From Succinispira mobilis DSM 6222 (GTDB taxonomy: Bacteria > Bacillota > Negativicutes > Acidaminococcales > Succinispiraceae), in contig NZ_KB913028.1 in assembly GCF_000384135.1 (NCBI RefSeq), positions 1,391,351-1,455,350 of the forward strand: a stretch of 64,000 nt of DNA, in the 5' to 3' direction. Under the pieces are notes generated by a model. That model ran no database searches. It had not been told where the DNA came from and saw only the letters and a list, made by a program, of their open reading frames with translations. Shown here in pieces: positions 24,133-32,995 of the stretch. The first letter of the stretch is position 1; every line of letters begins with the position of its first letter. Position numbers and translations under genes: made by a program.

Positions 24133-25157
24133 TTTAAATATTCCTCCTTACTATTTTCTAAAACTTCTGTTATTCCTGTTAACATTTCCATTACAATCGA
24201 TGCGCCAATAGCTTCACCTAATCTTACTTTCATATCTAAACATGGCTGCAAGCCAAGTGTATTCAACGCTATAATATGTGCTGGCTCACCTGACAAATGT
24301 GAGGCAAACATATAGTCTTTAGCATTTTTATGCATAGCTTGAGCAATTAAGGCTGAAGCAGTTGTATTTAACCCATCAATAATAACTGGACAGCTATTTG
24401 CCGCAGCCGCTAGTATCACACCTACAAGCGCCCCGATCTCAAAACCACCTACTTTAGCTAAAACATCAATACCATCTTTAATATCTGGCCTATTTATTTC
24501 CAGTCCTTTACGCACAACATCTAATTTTACTTGCATTCTACTGTCAGAAATGCCTGTCCCTCGACCTGTAATTTCTTCGGGTGACATACCTGTAAAAGCT
24601 CCCACAATTGCAGCACTTGAGGTTGTATTGCCTATACCCATCTCCCCTAAACTAAAGCAGTTATACCCATCTTTTACTTTAGAATTTACAATCTCAATCC
24701 CTACTTCAATCGCTTTTATTGCTTCTAATTTACTCATCGCTGGTCCTTCAGTAAAATCCTGCGTTCCATAAGCAATTTTACGTTGCCACAGCCCAGGTAC
24801 ATTCTCCATATCTCCTGCAATTCCAACATCTGCGACTACCATATCCGCTTGACAATAGTTTGCAAAAGCATTAGCACTTCCACCTTTAGCTATCAAATAA
24901 TTAGCCGTCATATGCATTGTCGTTTCAATTGGATAAGCGCTAATTCCTTGCTTAGCTACCCCATGATCTGCCGAAGTTATAACCATACAATGTTTTATTG
25001 TTGTACAAAACTTATTTCCTTTGATAGCAATATATTTTCGTGCCATCTGAGCAAGTCTACCAAATTTTTTTTGCTCTAGTATAACACTACTAATATTTTC
25101 ACAATTTGAAGATGGCACACTTTTAATGTTTTTTAGAGTTTTCGTCAATAAATTCAT
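24129..25157 (-). CDS. arsA: CobT-family phosphoribosyltransferase subunit (ArsA-like)
   Basis: This CobT-family lower-ligand phosphoribosyltransferase has 342 residues, near the usual CobT length. Family motifs are complete: TSADHGVAKQGISAYP, GEMGIGNTTSSAA, GRGTGISDSRMQVK, VIIDGLNTTASALIA and RLGEAIGA with the catalytic glutamate. The start is the ATG at 25157 after GTGAGGTAAAG; the open frame upstream runs through a riboswitch terminator and is not coding. A short divergent CobT homologue overlaps its end, so the pair resembles Sporomusa/Veillonella ArsAB, which activates phenol or p-cresol instead of dimethylbenzimidazole. A cobalamin riboswitch upstream controls expression. Ordinary CobT activity remains possible and cannot be excluded from sequence. 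Confidence 0.87.
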   Translation of the reverse strand: MNLLTKTLKNIKSVPSSNCENISSVILEQKKFGRLAQMARKYIAIKGNKFCTTIKHCMVITSADHGVAKQGISAYPIETTMHMTANYLIAKGGSANAFANYCQADMVVADVGIAGDMENVPGLWQRKIAYGTQDFTEGPAMSKLEAIKAIEVGIEIVNSKVKDGYNCFSLGEMGIGNTTSSAAIVGAFTGMSPEEITGRGTGISDSRMQVKLDVVRKGLEINRPDIKDGIDVLAKVGGFEIGALVGVILAAAANSCPVIIDGLNTTASALIAQAMHKNAKDYMFASHLSGEPAHIIALNTLGLQPCLDMKVRLGEAIGASIVMEMLTGITEVLENSKEEYLK

Positions 25158-25195
25158 CTTTACCTCACTGTTTATCATATTCTTTATTAAAAAAC

Positions 25196-25233
25196 AAAGA
25201 GACTTTTGAAAGTTTCCCTTCAAAAGTCTCTTT
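25196..25233 (-). terminator. Riboswitch-controlled terminator before arsA
   Basis: AAAGAGACTTTTGAA and TTCAAAAGTCTCTTT form a 15-base stem followed on the minus strand by GTTTTTT. It lies between the cobalamin aptamer and the arsA start codon, so it is the expression platform: transcription should stop when cobamide is bound. Confidence 0.88.
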
Positions 25234-25255
25234 TCCACAAAAACTTTTAACAACT

Positions 25256-25412
25256 CAAGGCAGGTCTCCTGGCTCCCGATTCATCAATTTTACACCTTCC
25301 CCCTTAAGAGTGGCATTCGTAAAATCTCCTCGATACAGTGGTGGGCCCGCGTTTACACATTTTTCAATGCTCCTACTTCCCTATTCTTCACATTATGTGA
25401 CACCTTGGTTGA
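25256..25412 (-). ncRNA. Cobalamin riboswitch aptamer
   Basis: Read on the minus strand, the region contains the usual blocks in order: AAGGTGTC near 25400-25407, a GGGAA segment, the core GCGGGCCCACCACTGT, GCCACTC, GGGGGAAGG, and the B12-box-like GAGCCAGGAGACCTGCC at about 25259-25275. This is the standard class I cobalamin riboswitch pattern. It precedes the arsA-arsB pair. Confidence 0.93.
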
Positions 25413-25430
25413 AATATTCAATTGGAAATT

Positions 25431-25459
25431 ATTATAGCATAACTCTTTGCTATGGTCAA
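25431..25459 (-). promoter_or_regulatory. Promoter of the riboswitch-arsA-arsB unit
   Basis: On the minus strand TTGACC (25454-25459) and TATAAT (25431-25436) are 17 bases apart. The -35 hexamer overlaps the stop codon of the transaldolase gene. Transcription would start near 25424, just ahead of the aptamer. Confidence 0.8.
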
Positions 25460-26100
25460 CTCTTGCTATTTTGATAATCTTGCAAAAATTTTTCTATTCC
25501 TTTATCGGTTAATTCATGCTTAATCATATCTCTGACTAGGCTAGGAGGAATTGTAGCAATATCAACTCCAGTTTGAGCCAATAAATTTATATGTTGCAAG
25601 TTTCTTACACTAGCAGCGATAACTTTTGTTTTAATTTTGTATAGTTTAAAGGTTTGTATTATTTCTTTTACTGCCTGAACCCCATCTTCACCAATATCAT
25701 CTAATCGCCCCACAAAAGGACTCACATAAGTTGCGCCAGCTTTTGCAGCAAGCAATGCTTGAGCTAAATTAAAAATTAATGTTACATTTGTTTTTATACC
25801 TTTGCAAGCTAATACATTGACCGCTTTTAGTCCTTCTGCCGTAGCTGGAATTTTTATAATAATATTGGATGCTAACTTATTCAATTGTTCAGCTTCTTTA
25901 ATCATCCCCAAATAATCAGTTGCTATTACTTCTGCACTTATTGGTCCAGAAACTAATCCCGCAATCTTTTTTATTACTTCAGATAACTGTTCGCCACTCT
26001 TTGCCACTAAGCTAGGATTAGTGGTAACTCCACCAACAACTCCCCAAGCTACAAACTCTTCTATTTCTTTTATTATTGCCGTATCTAAAAAAATTTCCAT
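25456..26100 (-). CDS. tal: Transaldolase (small, TalC/FSA family)
   Basis: This is a class I aldolase-fold enzyme of 214 residues that exchanges dihydroxyacetone units in the pentose phosphate pathway. The Schiff-base lysine lies in [13 protein letters not shown] near residue 85. Of the residues that separate fructose-6-phosphate aldolases from transaldolases, this protein has glutamate in SAEVIATD and phenylalanine in VSPFVGR, which favours transaldolase (known aldolases have glutamine and tyrosine there). The ATG at 26100 follows TAGGAGGCGGTGGA. It ends in TGA, inside the -35 box of the next operon, and has no close upstream neighbour. Confidence 0.9.
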   Translation of the reverse strand: MEIFLDTAIIKEIEEFVAWGVVGGVTTNPSLVAKSGEQLSEVIKKIAGLVSGPISAEVIATDYLGMIKEAEQLNKLASNIIIKIPATAEGLKAVNVLACKGIKTNVTLIFNLAQALLAAKAGATYVSPFVGRLDDIGEDGVQAVKEIIQTFKLYKIKTKVIAASVRNLQHINLLAQTGVDIATIPPSLVRDMIKHELTDKGIEKFLQDYQNSKS

Positions 26101-26323
26101 TCCACCGCCTCCTAATAATCAAACCTATTTTTTTAAATTATTCTACATATTTTTACAAAATCCTCTTTTAAGTTCTCTATCGTAAAATTATTGATTTTAC
26201 ACAATTATTTTGCTATAGTTATTTTATAGAGTATTGTAGTTATTTAATCCTAAGAATTTCTTGTTTTTCATGGCTTTTTACTCCTCAGGACAGTACAGAA
26301 TAATATTTGGAGGTATTTATAAG

Positions 26324-27184
26324 ATGGGTGTAATAAAAATTATGATGGTTGATGATTCGCCCTTTTCACGCACAATTCTTGCTGATACTTTACGTGAGTT
26401 TAATTGTGAAATTGTTGGTGAAGCTGACTCAATTGAATCCTTGATCGAAACCTATAAAAATTGTAAACCCGATATCGTTACGATGGATATTGCTATGCCA
26501 GGAGCAGATGGTTTCGAATGCAGCAAAGCCCTTTTAGCACATGATCCTAGTGCACGCATCGTTTTAATTAGTTCCATGAAAGACGAAGAAACCGAATCAG
26601 AAGCTCGTCGCACTGGTATTATGGGCTATATTCAAAAACCTGCTGATGCAGAAACTGCAGCTAGAATTTTCAAAAATGTCCTTTCACCTGATGTTTTATA
26701 TCAAAACTTAGAAGCTTGGAGTCTTGAAACTTGTAAAGAAGCTCTTTCACAAAGTATTACACGTATGACCAAAACTACAGCTTCCTATTTAGATAAAGAA
26801 ATTTGCAAACCTAGTTTTTCTAAAGGAATTGCTGTAGTTATTGGTATAATTGGCCGCTATCCTGGGACATTTATTCTTGATATCGCCCAAGATACCGCTG
26901 AAAAAATGGCCACCAATATGTTGCGCCGCGAACCTAAAAATCGCGAAGAAATTATTGCCATGGCCGCGGAATTTGCCAATGTCGTGGGCGGAATCGCCTG
27001 TTCAATGATCAATAAAAAGGATAAAAATTTAAGTCTACGAGTAGCTCCTCCAAGTGTTTTTTATGGTGCAACTACCGAAATAGTTAGTCCTAATATTTGT
27101 GTGCGTATGATTTCTGCTCAAACTGATTTTGGCGATATCGACATAAGTATTGGATTTAAGAAAGGAAATGTGCTATGGATGTAA
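26324..27184 (+). CDS. Response regulator with a C-terminal CheX-like phosphatase domain
   Basis: This is a 286-residue fusion of a CheY-like receiver and a CheX/CheC-type domain. In the receiver the acid pair is Asp10-Asp11, the phosphorylation site is Asp55 (VTMDIAMPG) and the conserved lysine is in IQKPADA. The C-terminal domain (about residues 150-286) has the phosphatase-type motif EFANVVGG (E-x-x-N) of CheX proteins, which dephosphorylate CheY. The fusion could therefore shorten its own phosphorylated state, or present an adaptor. The start is the ATG at 26324 after GGAGGTATTTATAAG. The next gene, a second CheX, overlaps its end by 10 bases. No kinase gene is nearby. Confidence 0.88.
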   Translation: MGVIKIMMVDDSPFSRTILADTLREFNCEIVGEADSIESLIETYKNCKPDIVTMDIAMPGADGFECSKALLAHDPSARIVLISSMKDEETESEARRTGIMGYIQKPADAETAARIFKNVLSPDVLYQNLEAWSLETCKEALSQSITRMTKTTASYLDKEICKPSFSKGIAVVIGIIGRYPGTFILDIAQDTAEKMATNMLRREPKNREEIIAMAAEFANVVGGIACSMINKKDKNLSLRVAPPSVFYGATTEIVSPNICVRMISAQTDFGDIDISIGFKKGNVLWM

Positions 27185-27636
27185 ATGCAATCAATCCTAT
27201 TTTAACAGCTTTTACGACTATTTTACCGCAAATCGGTTTCCAACAAATAGAAAAAATTTCTACAAACTTAGAAGGATCCACCCTCGATAATAGCGGAATA
27301 ATGATTAATATCGGTGTAATGGGTCCTCTTAAGGGAGCTATCTTGATAGGTATGGATTTGGATTCTGCCAAACAATTTGCGTCTAAAATGATGATGGGAA
27401 TGCCCGTAACTGAGCTAGATTCTCTAGCCCAAAGTGCTATATCTGAAATGGCGAATATGGTTTGCGCTAATTCTTGTACAATATTCGCAACCTCTGGAAT
27501 AACAGGTTTGGATATCTCGCCACCAACCCTACTTTTAGGTCCTGGGGGGCAGGTTAGACTTTCAGTTCCCAAAATTCTCTCTGTAACTTTTTCAGCCGAT
27601 GGCATTAAAGTTAATGTCTACGTCGGATTATTTTAA
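27175..27636 (+). CDS. cheX: CheX family chemotaxis phosphatase
   Basis: This is a stand-alone CheX-like protein of 153 residues, a predicted cytoplasmic phosphatase of phosphorylated CheY-type receivers. The motif SEMANMVCANS supplies the E-x-x-N catalytic pair near residue 90, and LNVSI-like repeats are seen in GPLKGAILIGMDLDSAKQFASKMM, typical of the CheC/CheX/FliY fold. It begins inside the end of the preceding receiver-CheX gene (10-base overlap) and is followed by a terminator at 27660-27706. The two proteins probably form one signalling unit. Whether they act in chemotaxis or another CheY-like pathway is not known. Confidence 0.85.
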   Translation: MDVNAINPILTAFTTILPQIGFQQIEKISTNLEGSTLDNSGIMINIGVMGPLKGAILIGMDLDSAKQFASKMMMGMPVTELDSLAQSAISEMANMVCANSCTIFATSGITGLDISPPTLLLGPGGQVRLSVPKILSVTFSADGIKVNVYVGLF

Positions 27637-27659
27637 TTCTAATTCCAATAAGTTAAAAT

Positions 27660-27706
27660 AAAAGATTGATACCGCTAGATTAAATTCTATGGTATCAATC
27701 TTTTTT
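27660..27706. terminator. Bidirectional terminator between cheX and the Na/Pi transporter
   Basis: AAAAGATTGATACC and GGTATCAATCTTTT form a 14-base stem with a 17-base loop; A and T runs on the two sides let it act on both convergent transcripts. Confidence 0.88.
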
Positions 27707-27707
27707 A

Positions 27708-29276
27708 TTAGTCTATCGGTCGAGAATTGTTTAAATGCTTTATTATTCTTGCAAGATGGTAGCCCAAACTATCTAGCCATAATAAACCTAATATCGTTTC
27801 ATTGCCTTTTTCTGGCAACAGATTGCCTTGTGCAATATCTAATAGCACTTTTTCCCGACCAATTTTACGTTCGTTATATAATGATTTTGTTAATTCTTCA
27901 ATTACGGCTGGTGCCTCAATAACCTTTTTACTCTCTAACCATCCCAGCGCAATTTTTATCTCTTCACTTAATATATATCTCGGTTCTTTTAACATTTCAG
28001 AACAACAGACAATTTCTGCCTTATATTCTTCTTGTAATAACTCAATTATCTGCTCTAAGTGATCAGTACTATGAACAATAGCTAAATAGCGCTGAAAATC
28101 TTCCGAGTTAACAGGCATTGTCGGTATTTTTTTAAAAAATTTACGAATATCTTCTAAGGCCAACTTAGCCATTTCTAAGTTTAACTCGCCCTTGTTTTGC
28201 GAATTTATTTCTTTTGGAAAAGCATTTAAAACAAAAATAGTTATTTCTACAACCGAACGGTATGAAGCTTCCATTGCAACTGCTGGAAACTGCGCAACTG
28301 TTTCATCTAAATATTTTGTTAATACGTTGTTTTTTTCTGGAATTAATTTTTCAGTAAAAGTAGCTAGAGTTTCAATAAATGGTAAAAAGATAATAATTCC
28401 AAATAGTTTTACTGCCGTATGAAAAATAGCTAAAACAATAACTGGTTCTTCTATTGCCGCGATTAATGTTAGTTTATTCATAAGTATTGTCAATACCGGA
28501 ATTAACAAGAATACAATTATTCCAGTAACTATATTAAAAAAAACATGGACAAAAGCTGTTTTTTTCGCAGCAATTGTACTGCCAATACAGGCAATAGCTG
28601 CCGTAACTGTAGTTCCAATATTTTGCCCAATCACCAGCGCCATTGCTTGTGATAAATTAATTGTTCCTGCGCTTAAAGCAATTAAGGTAGTAGCTACTGC
28701 TGCACTGGATGACTGTACTATAACGGTCATTATTATGCCTATTATAGCCAAAAAGAAATGTTGAACAATCGTGTCTCCTGCAAAAGCACTTAAATCAATA
28801 TGTTGCCCGAGTTCCTTCATTCCTAGTTGCAATGTGTCTATTCCAATAAATAGTAACCCAAACCCAGTCATAATCATCCCCATAGACGCGTATCTATCTT
28901 TAGACAGCATTTTCAGCATTACACCTATTCCTACTAGTGGAAAAGCCAACATACTAATTTTAATTTTCAAACCAATAGTCGCAACAATCCAACTTGTACT
29001 AGTTGTACCTAAATTCGAACCCAAGATTACCCCTATTGCTTGACGAAAACTTAACAATCCTGCACTTACAAAACCAATTGTAGTTACTGTCGTGGCACTA
29101 GATGATTGAACTATTGCCGTAATAACCGCCCCTAAGGAAATTGCCGAAAAAATTTTATTTGTTAATTTTCCTAGAATAGTTTTAATTTTGTCACCAGCTA
29201 CTATCTTTAGTCCATCTGTTATTAATGTCATTCCTAGTAAAAAAAGCCCAATTCCACCAATTACCGTAGCTAACAC
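27708..29276 (-). CDS. Na+/phosphate cotransporter family protein with PhoU-like tail
   Basis: This is a sodium-dependent phosphate transporter of the NptA/PhoU-fusion type, 522 residues. Two inverted repeats of the Na/Pi domain each carry the signature SSSATT or SSSAAVATT (QSSSATTVTTIGFVSAG and QSSSAAVATTLIALSAG) with the paired GSNLGTTSTSW and GQNIGTTVTA loops. About nine helices are followed by a cytoplasmic helical PhoU-like domain from about residue 330. The start is a GTG at 29276 after GAGAGGAATTT. It is monocistronic. Direction of transport (uptake or export) is not fixed by the sequence. Confidence 0.92.
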   Translation of the reverse strand: MLATVIGGIGLFLLGMTLITDGLKIVAGDKIKTILGKLTNKIFSAISLGAVITAIVQSSSATTVTTIGFVSAGLLSFRQAIGVILGSNLGTTSTSWIVATIGLKIKISMLAFPLVGIGVMLKMLSKDRYASMGMIMTGFGLLFIGIDTLQLGMKELGQHIDLSAFAGDTIVQHFFLAIIGIIMTVIVQSSSAAVATTLIALSAGTINLSQAMALVIGQNIGTTVTAAIACIGSTIAAKKTAFVHVFFNIVTGIIVFLLIPVLTILMNKLTLIAAIEEPVIVLAIFHTAVKLFGIIIFLPFIETLATFTEKLIPEKNNVLTKYLDETVAQFPAVAMEASYRSVVEITIFVLNAFPKEINSQNKGELNLEMAKLALEDIRKFFKKIPTMPVNSEDFQRYLAIVHSTDHLEQIIELLQEEYKAEIVCCSEMLKEPRYILSEEIKIALGWLESKKVIEAPAVIEELTKSLYNERKIGREKVLLDIAQGNLLPEKGNETILGLLWLDSLGYHLARIIKHLNNSRPID

Positions 29277-29471
29277 AAATTCCTCTCCTTTCGCTAGATA
29301 TTTATTGACAGTATATCATAGTTTTTAATTTTTTCGAAAGTAATAAATTTGTAATATTGCCAAAAAATAGTTTTTTTATTTATTACTACTTTTTAAATTT
29401 TATATATTGATATATAATTAGTCTATATCAATAATATTGGCCCCAAATTCTATAGTATAGGAGGGTCTAAC

Positions 29472-30818
29472 TTGAAAACTAACAATAAATTAATAAAAAA
29501 ATTACTTAATACTCGTAATAATAAAAAAATATTATTGACAAGCAAGTATTATTATTCTGCATTTATTAATGCTAGTGATAGATTAGATGCTCTCTATATT
29601 TTTGATGCACATAGTCATAAAATTCTTGAGGCTAATGAAGTCTTTTGGGAAATGTTGCAATATAGTCCTGCTGATTTACAAAGCTTGTATATAGAAAATA
29701 TTATTGTTGCTGATTCTGCTGAAATTAATCTAAATATCAATAATGTTTTGCAACACAGAGTCGTAGATTTAGGGTTGCGCCAATACAAACGCAAAGATTC
29801 TTCTATGCTCTTTGTCGAAAGTAAAATAAAATTATTTAAGAGTAAAAAAAGATATTATATAATTGTCGCCATCCGCGATATCACTGATTGGCAACATATT
29901 CAAAACCGTTTAAAACTCGCACTGCAAGTTTTTAATACTGCTATTGATGGAATTGTCGTAACAGATGCTCAAGGCGTAATTCAACTGGCAAATCCTGCTT
30001 ATTTAGAAAATACTGGCTATTCTCTTGAAGAGTTGTTGGGAATGACACCAAGAATCCTCAAATCAGGTAGACATGATGACAGTTTTTATGAAGATATGTG
30101 GTCTTCTTTGTTTGAAAATGGCAATTGGCAAGGAGAAATATGGAATAAACGTAAAAACGGTGAACTTTTTCCTTTGTGGTTAATGATTAACGCTATAAAA
30201 GATGATTGTGGACAAGTAATAATGTATTCCGCCGTAGCTCGCGATTTATCCGAAAGACTAAAATACGAAGAAAAAATTAAGTATCAAGCTTATTATGATG
30301 GGTTAACAGATTTACCAAATCGTCGATTTTTCTATCAAAAGGCACATGACTATATAAATTTAGCTAAACGCTATAACTATATGATGTCCATTATGTTCAT
30401 AGATTTAGATGGATTTAAAAGTGTTAATGATAATCTCGGTCATAATATTGGTGATTTACTGCTAATTGAAGTTGGCAATAGACTAAAAAAATGCGTCCGA
30501 GAAAGTGATACTGTTGCTAGAATGGGAGGTGACGAATTCACCCTTATTTTAGCCAAAATAAATACTATACACGATGCGGAAATCGTTGCTAAAAAAATTC
30601 AAAATTCAATCGGCCAACAATTTATTATTAATGATCATAGTATACATATATCTTGCAGCATTGGTATTAGCATTTTCCCCAATCACTCTGACAATGAAGA
30701 GATTTTAATTAAAAAAGCTGATAACGCTATGTATCAAGCTAAAACTCAAGGAAAAAACGCATATAAATTCTATACTGAAGATGTTCAGACTGAAAAAATT
30801 TATAAACCACTTTCTTAA
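29472..30818 (+). CDS. PAS-PAS-GGDEF diguanylate cyclase
   Basis: This is a soluble protein of 448 residues with two PAS sensor domains (about 40-140 and 150-265) and a C-terminal GGDEF domain (about 275-440). The active-site motif MGGDEF is intact, and the substrate/metal residues DLDGFKSVNDNLGH are present. An inhibitory RxxD site cannot be seen clearly. It should make c-di-GMP in response to a cytoplasmic signal sensed by PAS. The start codon is TTG at 29472, six bases after GGAGG. It is a single gene with a terminator at 30831-30878. Confidence 0.92.
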   Translation: MKTNNKLIKKLLNTRNNKKILLTSKYYYSAFINASDRLDALYIFDAHSHKILEANEVFWEMLQYSPADLQSLYIENIIVADSAEINLNINNVLQHRVVDLGLRQYKRKDSSMLFVESKIKLFKSKKRYYIIVAIRDITDWQHIQNRLKLALQVFNTAIDGIVVTDAQGVIQLANPAYLENTGYSLEELLGMTPRILKSGRHDDSFYEDMWSSLFENGNWQGEIWNKRKNGELFPLWLMINAIKDDCGQVIMYSAVARDLSERLKYEEKIKYQAYYDGLTDLPNRRFFYQKAHDYINLAKRYNYMMSIMFIDLDGFKSVNDNLGHNIGDLLLIEVGNRLKKCVRESDTVARMGGDEFTLILAKINTIHDAEIVAKKIQNSIGQQFIINDHSIHISCSIGISIFPNHSDNEEILIKKADNAMYQAKTQGKNAYKFYTEDVQTEKIYKPLS

Positions 30819-30830
30819 TCTTCTTACCCC

Positions 30831-30878
30831 AAAACCCCCAACCGGCAATTCTTAATATAAATGGCAGGCTGGGGTTTT
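30831..30878 (+). terminator. Terminator of the PAS-GGDEF gene
   Basis: AAAACCCCCA and TGGGGTTTT pair, with an inner GC stem (CCGGCA / TGGCAGG), and the hairpin is followed by a T-rich stretch. Confidence 0.75.
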
Positions 30879-30914
30879 AATTTATATTTTCCAAAGCATC
30901 ATCATACGGTTTCG

Positions 30915-30943
30915 TTGACTATTATCTTTTAAAATAATACAAT
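30915..30943 (+). promoter_or_regulatory. Promoter of the soluble chemoreceptor gene
   Basis: TTGACT (30915-30920) and TACAAT (30938-30943) are 17 bases apart, about 67 bases before the start codon. Confidence 0.65.
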
Positions 30944-31009
30944 ATAATAAGACATTATTCTAAGCGCGTATTCAAATATTAATAAAATCTTTGTTAAGGA
31001 GTGTTACTT

Positions 31010-31849
31010 ATGAATTATACTGCAATTGAATTATTAGATATGTTTGCAATTCTAGCGCCACACATTAAATCAATTTTAGCCGAAGACATCGGCATTTCTG
31101 TAATCAAAAATAATATTTATACCAACTATATACCCGCTAATGCTCTAGATTTAAAAAATAAACCAGGTGATCCAGTTAAAGGAGCAGTAAGCAAAAATTG
31201 TCTAGAATCAGGCAAGCGAATAATAAAAATAGTCTCTAGGGCTGACTCTACTTATGGCGTCGCTTATATCGCCTGTGCCTTTCCTTTCAAAGAAGGAAAC
31301 AAAACTGTTGGTTGTGTAACTACCACTCAAACTATTGATGTTTACGATAAAGTCACTACTATTGCTAATGAACTTGCCATATCTTCTAAAACTTTCAACT
31401 CCTCAATGCAAGAAGTCGCCCAAAACACAAAAAGTTTTTTCTCTATAATTTCTAAATTAGACAAACTTGGCCTGGAATTAGACCTAGCTGTGAAAAAGAG
31501 CGATGAAATTGTAACTTTTATTCGCAATGTTTCTTCGCAAACCAATCTTTTAGGATTAAATGCAGCCATCGAAGCGGCAAGAGCTGGTGAGCAGGGTCGC
31601 GGTTTTGCAGTTGTAGCGGAAGAAGTTCGTAAATTAGCCTTAGATAGTGCTGAATCTGCTAAAATTATCACTAGTTCTTTACAACAAATGGATAAATTAA
31701 TCAAAGAAGTTTCATTAAATCTTGGTACAATTAACTCTTCTTTAGAGAATGATTACAAAAACATTGAAAATTTATCTTTAAAAAGTCAAACACTAGCTAA
31801 AATTTCCGAAGAACTTTCTCAGCTTTCACAAAATATGTATAATGATTAA
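31010..31849 (+). CDS. Soluble methyl-accepting chemotaxis protein (YfmS-like)
   Basis: This is a cytoplasmic chemoreceptor of 279 residues without membrane helices or HAMP domain. A short N-terminal sensor domain (residues 1-115) with an IACAFPF strand is followed directly by the conserved signalling hairpin ([20 protein letters not shown], then [10 protein letters not shown]). The signalling part is short, with few heptads, so it is one of the minimal receptors; Bacillus YfmS is similar in plan. The ATG at 31010 lies eight bases after AAGGAG; the frame extends to a GTG at 31001 inside the leader. Its ligand and its link to the CheX proteins 4 kb upstream are unknown. Confidence 0.88.
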   Translation: MNYTAIELLDMFAILAPHIKSILAEDIGISVIKNNIYTNYIPANALDLKNKPGDPVKGAVSKNCLESGKRIIKIVSRADSTYGVAYIACAFPFKEGNKTVGCVTTTQTIDVYDKVTTIANELAISSKTFNSSMQEVAQNTKSFFSIISKLDKLGLELDLAVKKSDEIVTFIRNVSSQTNLLGLNAAIEAARAGEQGRGFAVVAEEVRKLALDSAESAKIITSSLQQMDKLIKEVSLNLGTINSSLENDYKNIENLSLKSQTLAKISEELSQLSQNMYND

Positions 31850-31876
31850 TTAAATACTCTCTCGAGTTTTTTGTGC

Positions 31877-31911
31877 AAACAGCCCGCTACAATAACTGTA
31901 GCGGGCTGTTT
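31877..31911 (+). terminator. Terminator of the soluble chemoreceptor gene
   Basis: AAACAGCCCGCTACA and TGTAGCGGGCTGTTT form a perfect 15-base stem with a five-base loop. It is GC-rich against an AT-rich background, with modest T tracts on both sides. Confidence 0.8.
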
Positions 31912-31939
31912 GTTACTTATACACCAAAAATATTTTTTT

Positions 31940-32974
31940 CTATTGGAAACTTATTCCTTTTCGTATTTGTAAATCATCCGCAATAATTGCCATGCCAACA
32001 ATTACACGTTCTTTCCCTAATCGTTCTTGAACTGAAGGATTTTCTGGATATTTACCCTCTACAAATTTCAACTCAACTAGACCATATTTAGAACCACCAC
32101 CAGCTACTTGCACCACCAAATCATGCCAGCCATTAGTTTTATTTTCACTAACAATAATCGGATTATGCATCAAAGAAAATCTATTAACTAGTTTATAACC
32201 ATTTAAATCTTCTGTAAAAATTAAAGCGCTACTTCCACCACTGCCGCTGAAATATGGTCCTACTATATATACAAAAATTTCAGGAATGTTATCATTATTT
32301 AGATCAACTAAATTGTAATAATAGTAGTTTTTATGTTCTAAATTTTCACTAATTCCATAGGCTACTCTAATAGCCTGCTCTAAATTTTCGTTACTTTTTG
32401 TTTCTGACAACTTATAAGAAATATTGCTTCCTAGATAAACGCCATTAATACTCTCTGGCAAAAATTTTGCGCCATTAAGCACTTGTTGCTTTGTCTCAGG
32501 CATTTTTTCTATATATACACTTAAAACTTTTTTGTTGGTAGGATAATAAAACACAGTTATTTTTTGCTCATTATCAGCAAAACTTGCATAGCCCTCCACT
32601 AAATCTTCTGCGATTGGTTTACCAAAAGCCTCAACAAAACTCTCTAATCGCCTTCCAACCCTAGCACCTTTAAAATTCACACTACTGTTTGCAATTGACA
32701 CCGCTCGTACAGAAAATTGCTCATTATCTGCGAAATATATCCTTATTTTATCTTTACAAAAACTCTCTGCTGTAGCCTCAGCAGGATAATAATTATGTCC
32801 ATATTTTAAAAATACTTTTTCTTTAGTTTCGCCAATTAATTTAGTATAAGCAGTAAAATTTTTTTCTATTTTTCGTTCTTGAAGATTACAATTGCAATCA
32901 TGTGCTTCAACTACTCCAATTGTATTAACTGCAAACAATAAAAGCATTATACAAAACACCATTACTTTTTTCAA
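31940..32974 (-). CDS. Secreted protein of unknown function
   Basis: I do not recognise this 344-residue protein. It has a clear signal peptide (MKKVMVFCIMLLLFAVNTIG, cleavage near the VEA-HD site) and a soluble exported part. The middle contains two segments that look like repeated small domains (residues 45-115 and 115-165) and a stretch DLNNDNIPEIFVYIVG near residue 240 that resembles calcium-binding FG-GAP/EF-hand-like loops. The start codon appears to be TTG at 32974. It lies 21 bases behind another exported protein of unknown function on the same strand, so the two may act together at the cell envelope. Confidence 0.75.
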   Translation of the reverse strand: MKKVMVFCIMLLLFAVNTIGVVEAHDCNCNLQERKIEKNFTAYTKLIGETKEKVFLKYGHNYYPAEATAESFCKDKIRIYFADNEQFSVRAVSIANSSVNFKGARVGRRLESFVEAFGKPIAEDLVEGYASFADNEQKITVFYYPTNKKVLSVYIEKMPETKQQVLNGAKFLPESINGVYLGSNISYKLSETKSNENLEQAIRVAYGISENLEHKNYYYYNLVDLNNDNIPEIFVYIVGPYFSGSGGSSALIFTEDLNGYKLVNRFSLMHNPIIVSENKTNGWHDLVVQVAGGGSKYGLVELKFVEGKYPENPSVQERLGKERVIVGMAIIADDLQIRKGISFQ

Positions 32975-32995
32975 AATTCGCGACCTACTTTCTTG

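Noticed and set aside
25158-25253. Upstream extension of the arsA reading frame
   Set aside because: It runs through the riboswitch terminator hairpin (25196-25233); the ATG at 25157 has a clear ribosome-binding site and fits the family.
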